A stretch of 64,000 bases of DNA from assembly GCF_036588685.1 (NCBI RefSeq), contig NC_086375.1, positions 37,346,566 to 37,410,565 on the forward strand, read 5' to 3'. The notes below the pieces were generated by a model, which worked only from the letters and a program-made list of their open reading frames with translations, was not told the DNA's origin and searched no databases. This DNA is from Mytilus trossulus. Taxonomy: Eukaryota > Mollusca > Bivalvia > Mytilida > Mytilidae. This document shows, one piece after another, positions 9,985 to 21,543 of this stretch; positions within the stretch are counted from its first letter, which is position 1, and every line of letters starts with the position of its first letter. The position numbers and the translations under genes are program-made.

Positions 9985-10265
9985 TTAAGGTGATACCTAA
10001 CACTACAGGGAGCTAACTCTGTAAAATCAGCAGAAAGTTTTAATGACTTTGTGTTCATAAGGGAATATTAAGCTTATCAATGATTAAAATAAGTGTTTGT
10101 CAAACTGCTATATAACCAGTGTAAATTTTCTGAATAAACAGTTGGTTCAAATTTTTTGAAATTTTTATATTTTTGTCAAAGGGTCAGAGTAAATACTTTG
10201 ACAAAATTTTAAGAAAATTAAACGAGCCAAATTAATTTTAGTTAAAGTGTTGGGTACCACCTTAA
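9985..10265. mobile_element. 281-bp MITE with terminal inverted repeats and TTAA flanks
   Basis: The left end reads TTAAGGTGATACCTAACACT and the right end, reversed, reads TTAAGGTGGTACCCAACACT: an imperfect inverted repeat of about 20 bp that includes TTAA at both outer edges. TTAA duplication is the hallmark of piggyBac-type insertion, so this is probably a non-autonomous piggyBac-like element. No transposase is present. I recall this sequence as common in mussels. Confidence 0.8.
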
Positions 10266-10469
10266 GCGTAAAATTTTATCTATATCAACAAAGATCTGTA
10301 TAAAAATATTTTCTCTTCAACATTAAAAACATGATTCTTCAGACATCTTTCATACCTAATGTAGGTAATTTGATATGAAAAATTCTGTTGGATTTCTAAA
10401 TATAAACTTCTAATATCAGGCACATAATATGAAACAACCTTGAGCAATCAATTAATATTCTAACGAAAT

Positions 10470-10560
10470 ACAAATTTACAATCAAATAAAATTCTTATGA
10501 AAAACAAAGTTTAAATTCACAATTAAATAATATTCTTATGAAAAACAAAGATTAAATTTA
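10470..10560. repeat. Short direct duplication, about 48 bp
   Basis: The pair AATTCTTATGAAAAACAAAG / AATATTCTTATGAAAAACAAA recurs back to back near 10491 and 10540 with the same neighbours. It lies downstream of the L2HGDH stop. Confidence 0.65.
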
Positions 10561-10831
10561 GTTTCTTTCATTAAATACAAGGTGAAGACATTCTGAGTAA
10601 CATTGCACCAAAACAAATTGAGAATGCATAGAAAAAGACAAAGTTCTTTGAATTTCTGTTTCATTTCTATTAAAAAGTCCATGGTCAAATTCAAAATTTA
10701 AAAGAAAATTAAACTTATGAACAAACAACACTGATTCAAGAATAAATATCATGTTTTGTTGCTTATGATTATTTTTTTACATCTAAATTCCCCGCTTATT
10801 TATTTTTTATAAATTATGACATGACTGGTTG

Positions 10832-11210
10832 AATAAAGCCATCATTTGCACAGCTCAACCATTTTCTTGACCAGCCAATTTCAACATGTAACAAAGTTTG
10901 AAGTTGCTTTACCTGTCCCAACAAAAAAGTTAACAAATTTAAGAAAACAGTTTCATTGATTTAGATCTTTATATTATGATCACTCAATTATCTACCCTTG
11001 AATGAATAATGTTAAATAAAGCCATGATTTGTACATCTCAACTATTTTCTTGACCAACCAATTTCAACAGGTTATGAAGTTTAAAATTGTTGTACATGTC
11101 AACGAAACAGTTTAGAAATTAAGACAATTAGTTTCATTGATATGGCTCTTACTTTATATTATGATCACATAATTATCTCCCCTTGGATGAATGATACTTT
11201 ATTACAGTCC
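10832..11210. repeat. 183-bp tandem duplication downstream of L2HGDH
   Basis: AATAAAGCCATCATTTGCAC at 10832 recurs at 11015 as AATAAAGCCATGATTTGTAC. Both are followed by TTTTCTTGACCA, CAATTTCAACA, GTTTCATTGAT and TATTATGATCAC in the same order. An AATTATCTCCCCTTG block then repeats again near 11221. The copies are moderately diverged. Confidence 0.8.
11198..11203 (-). terminator. Candidate poly(A) signal of L2HGDH
   Basis: AATAAA on the minus strand, about 145 nt past the L2HGDH stop codon. It is the first good hexamer downstream. Others exist further on, so the real 3' end is uncertain. Confidence 0.35.
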
Positions 11211-11346
11211 CATAATTATCTCCCCTTGAATGAATTATAAAAAAAGACAAAAATCATACTTAATTTAAATAATTATCACAGATAATGAACTTATATATAA
11301 GACAAATTGCTGGATATTGCACCATAATTCCTAAAGCAGACTAATA

Positions 11347-11542
11347 CTATAATTGGAATGTCTGTTCTACTTTATCAGTAACCATGTTAGCTATAGATAG
11401 AGATGAAGTCGCTGCTGGTGACGGAGCATTCCTAACGTGTAATATCCTACTGCCAAGATCTCCTGTACCACTGTCAAATACAAAGTCATCTACTAACTGT
11501 CCTTCTCTATCTAAAGCTTGAGCTCTCACACCAGATGGGCCT
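11347..11542 (-). CDS. L2HGDH: L2HGDH exon 9 and stop
   Basis: Acceptor TATTCTTACAG, stop TAG at 11347-11349, 196 bp. Encodes [20 protein letters not shown] and [17 protein letters not shown], the conserved C-terminal flavin-contacting segment, ending TFQL. Confidence 0.95.
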
Positions 11543-14500
11543 CTGTAAGAATACAAAAATTGTTTTAATTCTAGTAATTTAGAAAGGCATTATTTATGGC
11601 AGCAAAAGTATAGTCCAGCACACAACCCTCTATATGTTGCTCTTCTGGAATGCACCTTGATCTTGTATTAAATGTAAGATAAGCTAGTATTATGGGAGTA
11701 CTTATCACTTTCAATTAAATATATTGTAACGTGTTACGCAAACCAGTGAGAACCAACCAACCAAACATTAGACCAGACAGACAGCAACGACGAACCAAAA
11801 GAATTTAAGGAAAATATGAAGACTCAAATTAATCACTAATACTGCTACTGCATACTGCATATCACACAAACACAGTTTCTATAGGTCTGCAAAGTCTCCT
11901 TTTTACATGTGTGTGTGTAAAACGGATTGTATTTTTATATGTAATGCACATAAAGTATCACATTAGTGACTAGAATTTACGTTGATGTTCTAAATGTAAA
12001 CACAAAATCGCTTCAAGTGCATAACTTTTTAGAAAAAACATGCTTTTATTTGAATTATAGGGTAATATTGTAGATTACTGATACTTATGTCCATAGAAAC
12101 AGCTGCTATTTGAAATGTTTGTGTTATGGAACTTGAACTAAGCCTTGAATATATACTGATTATACAAATTTCTCATAGTCATACAACATTTTAAGATTTC
12201 ATTATAAGTTTACCTGATGACATCTTCCCTGGCAAGTTCTGGTACATATCTTTGTAACTGTTTGACTGTTGCACCAATATAAAATCCACGATACATTTCT
12301 TTTAAACCAAAAGCTAAATTTCTAAAAGCAAGCTTCCTCAAACCTCTGGAATTAAGATAAAATTTATATAATAAAATACAGTTAAAAACAAATTTCTACT
12401 TATTCATAAGACTAGTAATATATGACAGTTGTACATACAATTAAGAGCAAGACATTGCTCAAGGTAAAGTTAATTGTATGCTATTTGATACCTTTGTCAC
12501 CCAGTGGTCAGTGCATATAGTGTCCCCTATGTCTAATATTCAGTCATACTTAAATCAAAAAGTTGTGTTTTTCACTAAGCTAGTAGATATTGAGCCTATT
12601 TTGGGCTATTAAGTGGGTTATTGTCAGTTCAACTCAGACTCCCATTTTTTCCCCACAGAATTTACTACCCTTGTCTCTGAAAATTTCAGTAACATTGTAT
12701 TTATCTGTTGATATTGAACCAATAATTAAGTTCATTTACTAGTGTATGATGGTAAGTTGCAGATTGAATTCAACTTTCATTCAGGATTAACAACTTTTAA
12801 TTTTCTAAAACCAAGTCCTTACTTTGATTCAGCAGGTGAAGGAGATTGTGTTATTGAAACATACCAAGATTAATCTTTACAAATGGCCAATTTTCTAGCA
12901 CAAATGTGAAATTAGTTAACACAATCTTTTAAGTCTTATGTGCTTTGTAATCATAAGATTTTGTATTGTCTTTAACATTTGATTCTCTCTCCTGTGAACA
13001 TTGTCTTGTTTTGTCTGTTTTTAAACCATCTTTTTTTATTGACAGTCATGTAATATGTTTAAACCTTTCTTGCCTTGTAAATACATACCTAAAACTTAAA
13101 GCATCAAATGTATCTTTCAAATTAAAATCTGTTAAATTATATCCTTCTCTTTTAAACGACAACACAGCATTTGGTCCTAACCAAACATCTCCATTCATTC
13201 TAGGTGTATAATGGACTCCCAGGAAAGGAAATCTAGGGTCTGGTACCTAAAAGTTAAGATTAGCCATTAGTAAATATAAAGAGCAGAACAAATTCATATC
13301 ATCTACAAAACCTGTTTGATAAAATGAAATGAATGTATATATTTTGTAGTATTTGTAGAATATAAAAGTATTGACTGAAGCATATTCTAACACCAACCTT
13401 GGCAGATTACCTGTTTTTATATCAAATTTGATTTTGTTCATATTCTAAAGTTGAGACAATACAACAGCTAAAAGTAATAGTCTGCTTGAACATACAGTAT
13501 AGGGGGTTATTTTCACAGGGTGTAAATTTTCCCTTATTTTCATGGATAGACTAAAATTGCCAAAATAAATTCCGCCAATTTTAAAGTGCACACACACAAC
13601 TGTATTGATAAAAGTTTTGAATCAGCCAAAATAATAACCACCAAAATATTTCGTATACCTTATCAAATGAAAAATGCACAATTTTACACCTGCGAAAATA
13701 ACTCGCTATACCGTTTGACTTTTTATCTTTTATACATTTTTAGGAAACTAACGCCCTTATACCACACTTTTAAAAATTAATATAAAGACCAGTTATTGTT
13801 CAATTATCTCCCTTGTAACAAACTTTCTGAACATCTTACATATGTATAAATATACTTACTGGATAAATATTGCCTCTAACAAGATCACATTTTTCTTGTT
13901 TTAGTAACAGGTAATCTCCCCTGAATGGGACTATTCTTGGTTCTCTATTACAACCGGACAGCTCTGCCAGTCTGTCTGAATGGAGTCCTCCACAGGTCAC
14001 AACATATCTGCACTGTACTGCCTGAAAATTTAAAATATCATTCAACATCATAAGTTAAATAAATGTATATGTATGATCAAACAAAATTATGGTAATTTTA
14101 GGAATATTAAATTTCGATTTCGAAGTAAGAGCTATAAAAGATTATCTCTGCCCATTGATCAATATATGAAATCAGAGCTCATTAAAATAGCAATGTTTTC
14201 ACCAAATTGTTTTGACATTCATTTGTACTTAAATAAATCATGGGTCAAATTTTCAAAATTTTCAAAATGTGCATAAGGTCACATGATAAACAAATGATAA
14301 AGATTATTTCAATGTTTTTATTTGTTTTTTTTTAACAAGATGATATATAGTTGTCCCTTTTCTTAATGATATAATAACTATCTTGAAAGCTGTTAATTTC
14401 TTAAAGTCATAAGAAACCTCAAATCAAAAAAAAATAATGCATATGATTTTTATAACTCGATGGATAGTTATCATTATAAAACTTATGTACTTTTTTTTTA

Positions 14501-17500
14501 AGAAAATTCTTTAATTTATTCATATTTGGAAGAAGTTTACTTTATTTGAATAGCTTCCTTCCAGCAAGCAATTCCCCCGACATATTTTCCGTATGCAAGG
14601 TGACCTCAGCGTGACCCATCTCGTAAAAATCTGGTGACCACAATACGCATGAATGTCCTTAAAATAAACTATTATCTGAATTTACATGTTAAACACGTGC
14701 TCAATTTCCATGCTTTTTTGTTTATTTTTCGTCAATTGTTGACAAACAGGTGACAATCGTTAAGTTTCGGCTTCAAAACACGAACTTTAATTACCTGCCA
14801 TATTTTCACAACAACACTGACCGATTGAAAAAAAAATTGACAATTATACGAAATTTACATGAAAAAAATGATAAATTCAAGCACAGAAGACTAAGTTTAT
14901 GATGTTTGTATGCATTGGTTCAAGAATTGGAAGAACATTATTTTTCACAGGTCACTCGTTTCTTATGACTTTAAACTTATAAAAAAAGTCTTTCTAAAAT
15001 CTACATTTTAAACATATCAACATAATTTTTTTATTTAATAAAGCCATTCAGTTTTAATTATTGTGACCACATTTGTATACTGCAGTCCAAAAAAGTTCTT
15101 TCTATCAACAATTGCTGCAGTGTCTTTTCTCACTATTGAAGTGGTGTTTCCTTATTTGTAAGGATTAAAATGCTAGTTGGGACAATATCCCCACTGTGCC
15201 TTGAATGAGGAATCAAAAGTCACGTGTAAACAAAAAATCTGTGTAGTGATATTTGACACATTTCTATGATAAACAAATCACTGAGCTGCACCATTTGTGT
15301 TAATTTAGAAAATAAGGGAATAGAGAATAAATGTGTAAAAACTATGGAGCTATTAAATGTGTTCAAAGTATTAAATTTTCAAAGAACTTATTGTGTTAAA
15401 ATTGGGATTTATTACCAGGAGGTGCTGCATCGCAAAAGGATACTTGGGGTTTGCTAATTTACAGAAAAATGAATTACACTTCGTACCCCTAAAATTGAAC
15501 AACATATGTAAAAATGTCTCAGCTTCGAAACAAGCCATCATACATATACAAGTTTAAAATATGGACTGAGCAACAGAAGAGAACGTTACCATAACTGCCT
15601 ATGGAGAAACAATTACGCATATTGCTCCAGTTATATAAATTATTATAAATAATTCAGCATACTACACATAAGAAATTAGGCCCATGACATTGACGACGTG
15701 ATACCAATATACGACCAAATTTTTATCAATTTTTGTGGTCCTATAAAAATATTAAGTCTATATCATATACTTACTTGGTTATCTCCCCTTACAGTAACAG
15801 GATGTTTTATGCCACTTGATGATTCTGGTGAACTTTCCTTTGTAACATCCAACGATTTCACTTCAAAGTTAGTATATATTTTTCCACCAGCTTTCTCAAA
15901 TGTTCGACCATAAGATCTTGTTACTTCTGCATAATCAATGATCCCTGTATGTGGAGAGTGAATGGCTTTCAGTCCCTAAGAAAAGACATGTCTCAATTGA
16001 TATTACCCGGTACATTGTTTTATGCAATTATCAATTTTTGCAAATATCTATAATACTAAAATTACGAGGTCCAATTTGTCAGCCGTCGTCACGTAAAAAC
16101 GATGAATCAAAGAATTCAACTTAATATCTAACTTATATAGTACAAAGGTGTAGATTAAAAATTACACCCCTCCAGGCCCTTTTGTTTTCCCCGTAATTAA
16201 TATTGCCAATAATTAAGAAGTTCCCGGTCGAGTCCGATACCGATACCAATAGTATATTCACCTGTTACCTATTACCTTATCTGTACGTTCCGCATCTGAC
16301 AGGCGCACCACCAAACGGTGTATTCAGGATTAATATGCTATATACACGGGTCATAATCACAGGGTTGACACTACTAAATTGTCAAATTGTTACCTATTGT
16401 AGTATTTTAATCAGTAAAACTTTCTAAGATAACAAATCTGGACTAAAAATAAGGTGTATAGGTACAGTTTTCAATTTGTTTGTGGGCATGCATGACATAA
16501 AACAGCGAATCAAAGAATTCAACTTTATTCATAACTAATATATTACAATGCTGTTGATTAAAAAATACTCCATTCCAGGACCTTTTGTTTTCCAAATAAT
16601 TAATATTACCAATAATTAATAAGTTCCAGTCCGACGGGTTCAAACAGAAAGATTTGAAAGCAGAGAAAACTGTGTATCTTATAATCGGCATGACTTTATC
16701 AGATGACAATACTAATACTAAAATAAGGCTTGCGCATAGTTATATAGTTTTCCAAATAATTAATATTACCAATAATTGATAAATTCCAGTTCGACGGGTT
16801 CAAACAGAAAGATTTGAAAGCAGAGAAAACTGTGTATCTTATAATCGGCATGACTTTATCAGATGACAATACTAATACTAAAATAAGGCTTGCGCATTGT
16901 TATATACTTTAATTCATTCACAGACCCGCGATATCATGGGTGTGTTCTAGTATTATCTATATTTAAAGGGTGATAAGGCTTTGCTTAGAAAAGTAGATGT
17001 TTCATTATATTCATATTGGGGTAGGAATACATTACTTTTTATACACAATTTGAATTTTCAGGCATACTACAGTGCTACACCCAAGAAATAGAGTACATGT
17101 TATATCCCCTATGGTTATGTGTGTAACTCTCAAACCCTATTATGTAGGGTATGGTCTTATTACCCCCAAAGTAAATCAAATTATAGTCTCATGAATATTA
17201 AAATGCAATTTCAATTGAAAATATAAATTTGCTTTGAAAATGTCAATTTTTAAAGTCTAGCACAAATTTCTCCTTTCTGCTGGTAGCAATCATTATCCAT
17301 TGATTTAATCTGCCTAATGATGTATTACATGATGAACAAATTTGGTTATCTTTCAGATATTGTATTAGCTGATGAATTATTTGTAATGATTTGAATCTAT
17401 CAACTGTTGAAATTGTTAAAATAATTATACATCATCATGATGGTTGCGATACATGTGGGGTTAAAATTTCATGGTTTTGTTTCTAAATTTGATGTTATGT

Positions 17501-20500
17501 GGATTACTTTTCATGGCTTTCATTATTATTTAATATCATTTGTAGGTTTAAATTTTGTTTAGTGTATAGTTTTGTTGATATCCATACAGCTAGATTTAAT
17601 TAAATGTACATTAAATCTTGGGTATAAAAAATAAACAATTAAAAAATGCATGCACAGTTTCTCATGGTAAGCAATGATCTGGTATTTTAACTACTCCTGC
17701 TGACATCATAAATTCAATGCACGCTCTTCTGCATTAACCTTGCAAAAAAACAAAGTTTGATCATTCATACTTACTACACAGTTTGGTTCATAATCTTTTA
17801 TTTCATGGGATTCAACCATCTTCAAATCCTTGACCCCATTTTCAATCCCTCTTTTCAATAAGCCCTCAAGTCTTGGGATTTCTTCTGGTGTGACTGCCAC
17901 TATCAACTAATAATATAAAGTAACAATATGAACAAAGAGTTAACACTTCAAACAACTTTACTTATCTTGAGGACATAATATTTGATATACAATGTATAAG
18001 CATCTCAAATATATTCAAAATCAAACGTAATTTTTAAAAGAATTTCATGACTTTTTTGTGTTGTTGGGTTGTTCTCTCATTTTTGTAACTATCACTTATC
18101 TTTTTACTCAGTCATTAGTATGCTTAAAGATAACATATCTCTGTAAATGCAATATCTTTTGAAAGTAAATGATGAATGAGCAGTTTTGCACATAACAGTT
18201 CTTTGAAAGTAAATGATGAATGTGCATGCGCAGCACATAAGAGTTCAAGTGTTAAAGTTTGAGCATTGGAATTGCATGAATGTATTTCAAGAACATCAAA
18301 TTTTGTATTTATTTAGTTCACCTAATAACAGCCAGCTTGAAAAAAAAGAAATTCACAACAAATATGCTCCAAAGCTGATCTTTGAGTAAAAGATATAATG
18401 CCCAGTAGCATTATTAGCAAAAATAAAAATGACTCTATAATTTCTGAATTTACAGCATATATCAAAGAGTTACCCACCTTACCACACTTTTTGTATGGCA
18501 CATTATTTTCATCACAGTATTTATATAGAAGTTCTACACCCTCAACACAAAGCTTGGCCTTCAGACTACCAGGTGTATAGTATATACCAGCATGTATCAC
18601 TCCACTGTTATGTCCACTCTGGTGAGGGGCTACAATATCAAAACAAAATGAAATTGCCTGCCTGTAGGAAAAAAATATTTTTTCAAGGGAGAACACTGAT
18701 ATAAACAAATAAGAATGTGCTTTTGAAAGAAACAAATCAATCCTTTATTTTTGGTCATGATCCAGCAAAGTACTTCTACAGGTTGTCAACTGTGGAATTT
18801 CTTATATAGAAAGTTTCCCATGGGATTGTCAGTTTGTTTTTGACTTAGGAGTTTAGATATCCCTTTTGTATCTTTCATCACTCTTTAGCATATTTGGTAA
18901 TGTCTGATAGAGAAGGTGTAAAAAGTGGCACAGGGAAAGAAGTTAGTAAATTACTTAATATTTACATATTTTAGATTCCTTCTCCAGAACTGCAACTGAC
19001 AAATTTGGATGTCGTACCAGTATTTCTCTTGCTGTTGCCATACCAACAATACCACCTCCAACAATAACAATGTCATAACTGTCTTGTGTGGAACTGAATA
19101 AATAAAAAAACACAGTACAGTCATTTCAAAAATACTACATATATTTTAATTCTCATTTTATTTAAAAAACAAAGTAGCCTTAAATAGCTACAAAATGTAT
19201 AGTGTATCAAAGAGGTTATCTACCATGCTTTAAATATAAGACTTCCTGTCTGTTAACTTCTTCAGACCTATCATAGATTGAATCTTTATTTGGCATAATA
19301 TATTTTCAAAGAGTTCAAACAATTCAATGTACTAAGATCGAAGACTGTTATTATTATTCAGCAAGAATTAGTGAATATAGCTAATACCACCTATAGTATA
19401 AAAGGGCAACATACTTTAACACTCAATACAATGCTATAAAGGATTAGAATTTGTTGCCAAATTATAAAAAAGAGTAACAAAATTTTTTGAATCTCTTAAA
19501 TTTTTGTTATAGATTTTCTTTCAGACAAAGGAAAGCAATAATTTTACAAGCAATTTTTTTTTTTATTGAATGCTTGCATCTAGTCAACTTCATCATCATT
19601 TATAATTTACTATTAAAGTATAAATACAGGTAGTAAAAATTTCGCCAAAGTCATGATTTCTAATAAAAATAATATTTATAAAATGGACCATAAATAGATC
19701 TCATTGAAAAACGCAGAGAGGCATTCAGGGCAATACAGAGGGAGGGTAGGAGGGGTCCTGATCCCGAAATCCCGAGCTTAAATACACGAAATCCCGTGCT
19801 TAAAAACACGGAATCCTGAGGTCCCTAAATTCGAAAACAGGATTCCCAGATCCCGAAAGGGTCAATCCCGAAATCCCGAGCTTAAAAACACCCGATTCGG
19901 GGGACCCAATAAAGGTCCTATCACCCTCAATACAAATTTGGTACACGTGTATTAACAATTACTTTATATTATTTTTGCAATGTTTTATGTTGATAATTAA
20001 TCAAATAAATTCATATATCTAAAATATATATACAAAAGGTTTATGAAAAATATAAATAATGTCAGAAATGATTTATTTAGTTAGAGTTTCACTCCATTAT
20101 CTTAATTATAAGCAAAACCTTGTAAGTAAAGTCTGGACAGTAATGTCTATCTTTTAATCACATTGTTATCTAAATAATCTTATCATTATTTATTCACACT
20201 CAAATGGTCTACATATTTATATTCAATAGATATAGGAAGATGTGGTGTGAGTGCCAATGAGACAACTCTCCATCCAAATAACAATTTAAAAAGTAAACCA
20301 TTATAGGTTAAAGTACGGCCTTCAACATGGAGCCTATATATGTATATATGCCTCAAATTATATTGTCTATTAAACAGGATGAAATGCTAATATATTTACA
20401 TCATAATTTACATTTGAAAGTCATCTATATGGTATACACAAATGTTTAAGTTTAAATTCTAAATAAATTTTAGAGGAAGGGGGTTGGGGTGTTAAAACCA

Positions 20501-21453
20501 GTGTAATTAAAAAAAAAACACTAAAAAGTCATTACAAGACTGAAGTGCTATAAAAGTTTAAACAATAACCAATTTTGTTGAATTTTCATAAACCAACTAA
20601 TGATCAACTGCAATTAAATAACTTTTCTAAAAATTTCTTGTATTTTTTAATAATTTTTTCCTTTTTCTTGTCACTATAAAAAAGGAAGATTGGAGCTTGC
20701 AGGAGGGTAGTTATGCCCTTTAACATCAGGCGTCAAACAGTCATTTTCGGCTACCGTTAGCATAAAATTGTTTTAAATTTTACCGTGATTTGTCAGATGT
20801 TTCAAATAATTATCTTTACTGTCATTTTGGAAAAAAAATTAACAGGATGCGTCAAAATCAGTCAATGTTATTTTCGTCTAAAAGAAAGTGAATATTTAAT
20901 CGTCATACCACAAAAATTAACATTAATGTCATTTGTCAAGAATTTTTACCGTTATTGGTCATGAAGGTACCCCCAATTTCAAGACATCATAATTATTGTT
21001 GGACCAAGACTAGAAATGCCTGTCCTTCATCAACTATATAAAACATATTTTATATAATTGTTATGTTGTTTAGGGAGAATCATGATTTTTGTTGATGAAC
21101 TGATTCTTTTGATTGCAAAACAATTACTGAAACAAAGTTGAAAGGTCAATTCAGCAACATTTACATAAGGCCTTATTTATGAGTAGTGGTTGTCTTTCTT
21201 TACACTCTTGTCCTACATGGTTCCTTGTACTTTTCAACATTTTTTTTGGTATTTAGTTCTATCACACCAACGTGTTATGTGCATCACATTTGTAACTAAA
21301 GTTAAGAACTAACCTTGACGAAAACCGGTGATTTGTAAAATTAGAAATTTGTGGGTTTAAATATTGTATTGAGACATGTTGTCTTTTCTTACAAACGGGT
21401 AAAAGATTGAAAAGTTTTCTGGTGATCCTGGAGGCTGCCATTGTTGTTGTCAT
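11347..21453 (-). CDS. L2HGDH: L-2-hydroxyglutarate dehydrogenase, mitochondrial (complete, 9 coding exons)
   Basis: FAD-dependent mitochondrial enzyme that oxidises L-2-hydroxyglutarate to 2-oxoglutarate, a metabolite-repair reaction. Nine exons join in phase to 1401 bp, 466 residues, very close to the roughly 463 of the human enzyme. Residues 1-46 are rich in R, K, S and T and lack acidic residues, as expected for a mitochondrial presequence. Residues 53-64 ([12 protein letters not shown]) form the dinucleotide-binding motif for [16 protein letters not shown] at 92-104 is the family's conserved flavin-region motif. [41 protein letters not shown] and [11 protein letters not shown] follow in the family order. 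No break or missing key residue was seen. The start is set at 21453 because [10 protein letters not shown] best begins a presequence; in-frame ATGs at 21468 and 21531 would add 5 or 26 residues. Head to head with TRIM9. Confidence 0.96.
12214..12345 (-). CDS. L2HGDH: L2HGDH exon 8
   Basis: Acceptor TTAATTCCAG, donor GTCATCAG|GTAAAC, 132 bp. Encodes [19 protein letters not shown] and [14 protein letters not shown]. Confidence 0.92.
13089..13246 (-). CDS. L2HGDH: L2HGDH exon 7
   Basis: Acceptor AACTTTTAG, donor TTTTAG|GTATGT, 158 bp. Encodes [19 protein letters not shown] and [17 protein letters not shown], part of the substrate and flavin pocket. Confidence 0.95.
13494..13714. mobile_element. 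221-bp MITE with long inverted ends (L2HGDH intron 6)
   Basis: Left end ACAGTATAGGGGGTTATTTT and right end, reversed, ACGGTATAGCGAGTTATTTT form an imperfect inverted repeat of more than 30 bp. The interior is AT-rich with CCAAAATA runs and there is no coding capacity. Class uncertain; a clean target duplication is not visible. Confidence 0.7.
13860..14021 (-). CDS. L2HGDH: L2HGDH exon 6
   Basis: Acceptor AAATTTTCAG, donor TATCCA|GTAAGT, 162 bp. Encodes [20 protein letters not shown] and [20 protein letters not shown], highly typical of the family. Confidence 0.95.
15531..15640. repeat. Dispersed repeat shared with 3835-3935
   Basis: ATCATACATATACAAG, ATATGGACTGAGC, ACTGCCTATGG and AAACAATTACGCATATT in the order seen at 3835-3935. 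Located in L2HGDH intron 5, close to exon 5. Confidence 0.7.
15775..15975 (-). CDS. L2HGDH: L2HGDH exon 5
   Basis: Acceptor TTTTCTTAG, donor AACCAA|GTAAGT, 201 bp. Encodes [18 protein letters not shown], then NFEV and a variable Ser-rich loop before [10 protein letters not shown]. Confidence 0.93.
16040..16960. repeat. Composite repeat with a recent 160-bp tandem duplication (L2HGDH intron 4)
   Basis: A unit beginning TTTTCCAAATAATTAATATT at about 16588 is repeated at about 16748 with only four or five differences in 160 bp. A more diverged relative lies at 16040-16240 (GAATCAAAGAATTCAACTT, GGCCCTTTTGTTTTCC). The right end (CACAGACCCGCGATATCATG) is a sequence I remember as common in mussels. 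Confidence 0.8.
17775..17906 (-). CDS. L2HGDH: L2HGDH exon 4
   Basis: Acceptor TATTATTAG, donor TGTGTA|GTAAGT, 132 bp, phase 0 at both ends. Encodes [20 protein letters not shown] through KDYEPNCV. Confidence 0.93.
18478..18629 (-). CDS. L2HGDH: L2HGDH exon 3
   Basis: Acceptor GATATTGTAG at 18630 and donor GGTAAG|GTGGGT, 152 bp. Encodes [17 protein letters not shown] through NVPYKKCGK. An upstream AG (CCTACAG) is an alternative acceptor but would shift the phase; the chosen one restores the family spacing exactly. Confidence 0.9.
18800..18900 (+). repeat. Dispersed repeat fragment, related to 37310-37460
   Basis: A TGTCAGTTTGTTTTTGAC block then CCTTTTGTATCTTTCATC resembles the 37310-37460 block that ends CACTTTGGTATCATTTGCC. 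It is recalled from memory as a common mussel repeat. Lies in L2HGDH intron 2. Confidence 0.4.
18966..19093 (-). CDS. L2HGDH: L2HGDH exon 2 (FAD-binding motif)
   Basis: Acceptor TTTATTCAG, donor AAATAT|GTAAAT, 128 bp. Contains [16 protein letters not shown] and the downstream strand SVAVLEKE that binds the adenosine ribose in this fold. Confidence 0.93.
19725..19920. repeat. Repeat with internal CCCGA-rich subunits (L2HGDH intron 1)
   Basis: ATCCCGAAATCCCGAGCTTA occurs near 19761 and near 19865, with CACGAAATCCCG and CACGGAATCC variants between them, giving subunits of about 30 bp. The ends AGGGTAGGAGGGGTCC and, reversed, AGGGTGATAGGACC are weakly inverted, suggesting a DNA element. Confidence 0.6.
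20238..20345 (-). repeat. Dispersed mussel-type repeat, minus copy (L2HGDH intron 1)
   Basis: AGGAAGATGTGGTGTGAGTG, CCAATGAGACAACTCTCCAT and GTACGGCCTTCAACATGG in order: the reverse complement of the family described at 830-1020. Confidence 0.75.
21314..21453 (-). CDS. L2HGDH: L2HGDH exon 1 (presequence)
   Basis: Forty-six codons plus two bases, donor TCAAG|GTTAGT. Encodes the basic, hydroxylated mitochondrial targeting region ([15 protein letters not shown]). This is the least conserved part of the protein, so the start is the least certain border. Confidence 0.85.
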
Positions 21454-21543
21454 TTTCTCTCGCAACATCTCGTGACCCACGAGACAGAAGTTGATAACAA
21501 CCGCTTCCTTTGAAACGGCTTTGCACTTCATACAGGTGCGATT
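21454..21543. promoter_or_regulatory. Divergent promoter shared by L2HGDH and TRIM9
   Basis: Only 90 bp separate the L2HGDH start at 21453 (minus) from the TRIM9 start at 21544 (plus), so the core promoter must lie here or inside the first exons. There is no TATA box. Visible elements are an inverted repeat CTCGTG-ACC-CACGAG at 21469-21483 and an ETS-type core (AAGGAAGCGG on minus) at 21501-21510. If L2HGDH used an upstream ATG (21468 or 21531) the gap would be even smaller. ETS/GABP sites in divergent promoters of mitochondrial genes are well known; binding here is inferred. Confidence 0.6.

Noticed and set aside
18630..18662. Earlier acceptor (CCTACAG) for L2HGDH exon 3
   Set aside because: It would add unconserved residues and break the phase with exon 2. 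The later TTGTAG acceptor restores the exact family spacing.
21454..21531. Upstream L2HGDH starts at 21468 and 21531
   Set aside because: Possible in frame, but the added residues include acidic and uncharged stretches unlike a presequence. The ATG at 21453 best begins the basic targeting region. Not excluded.
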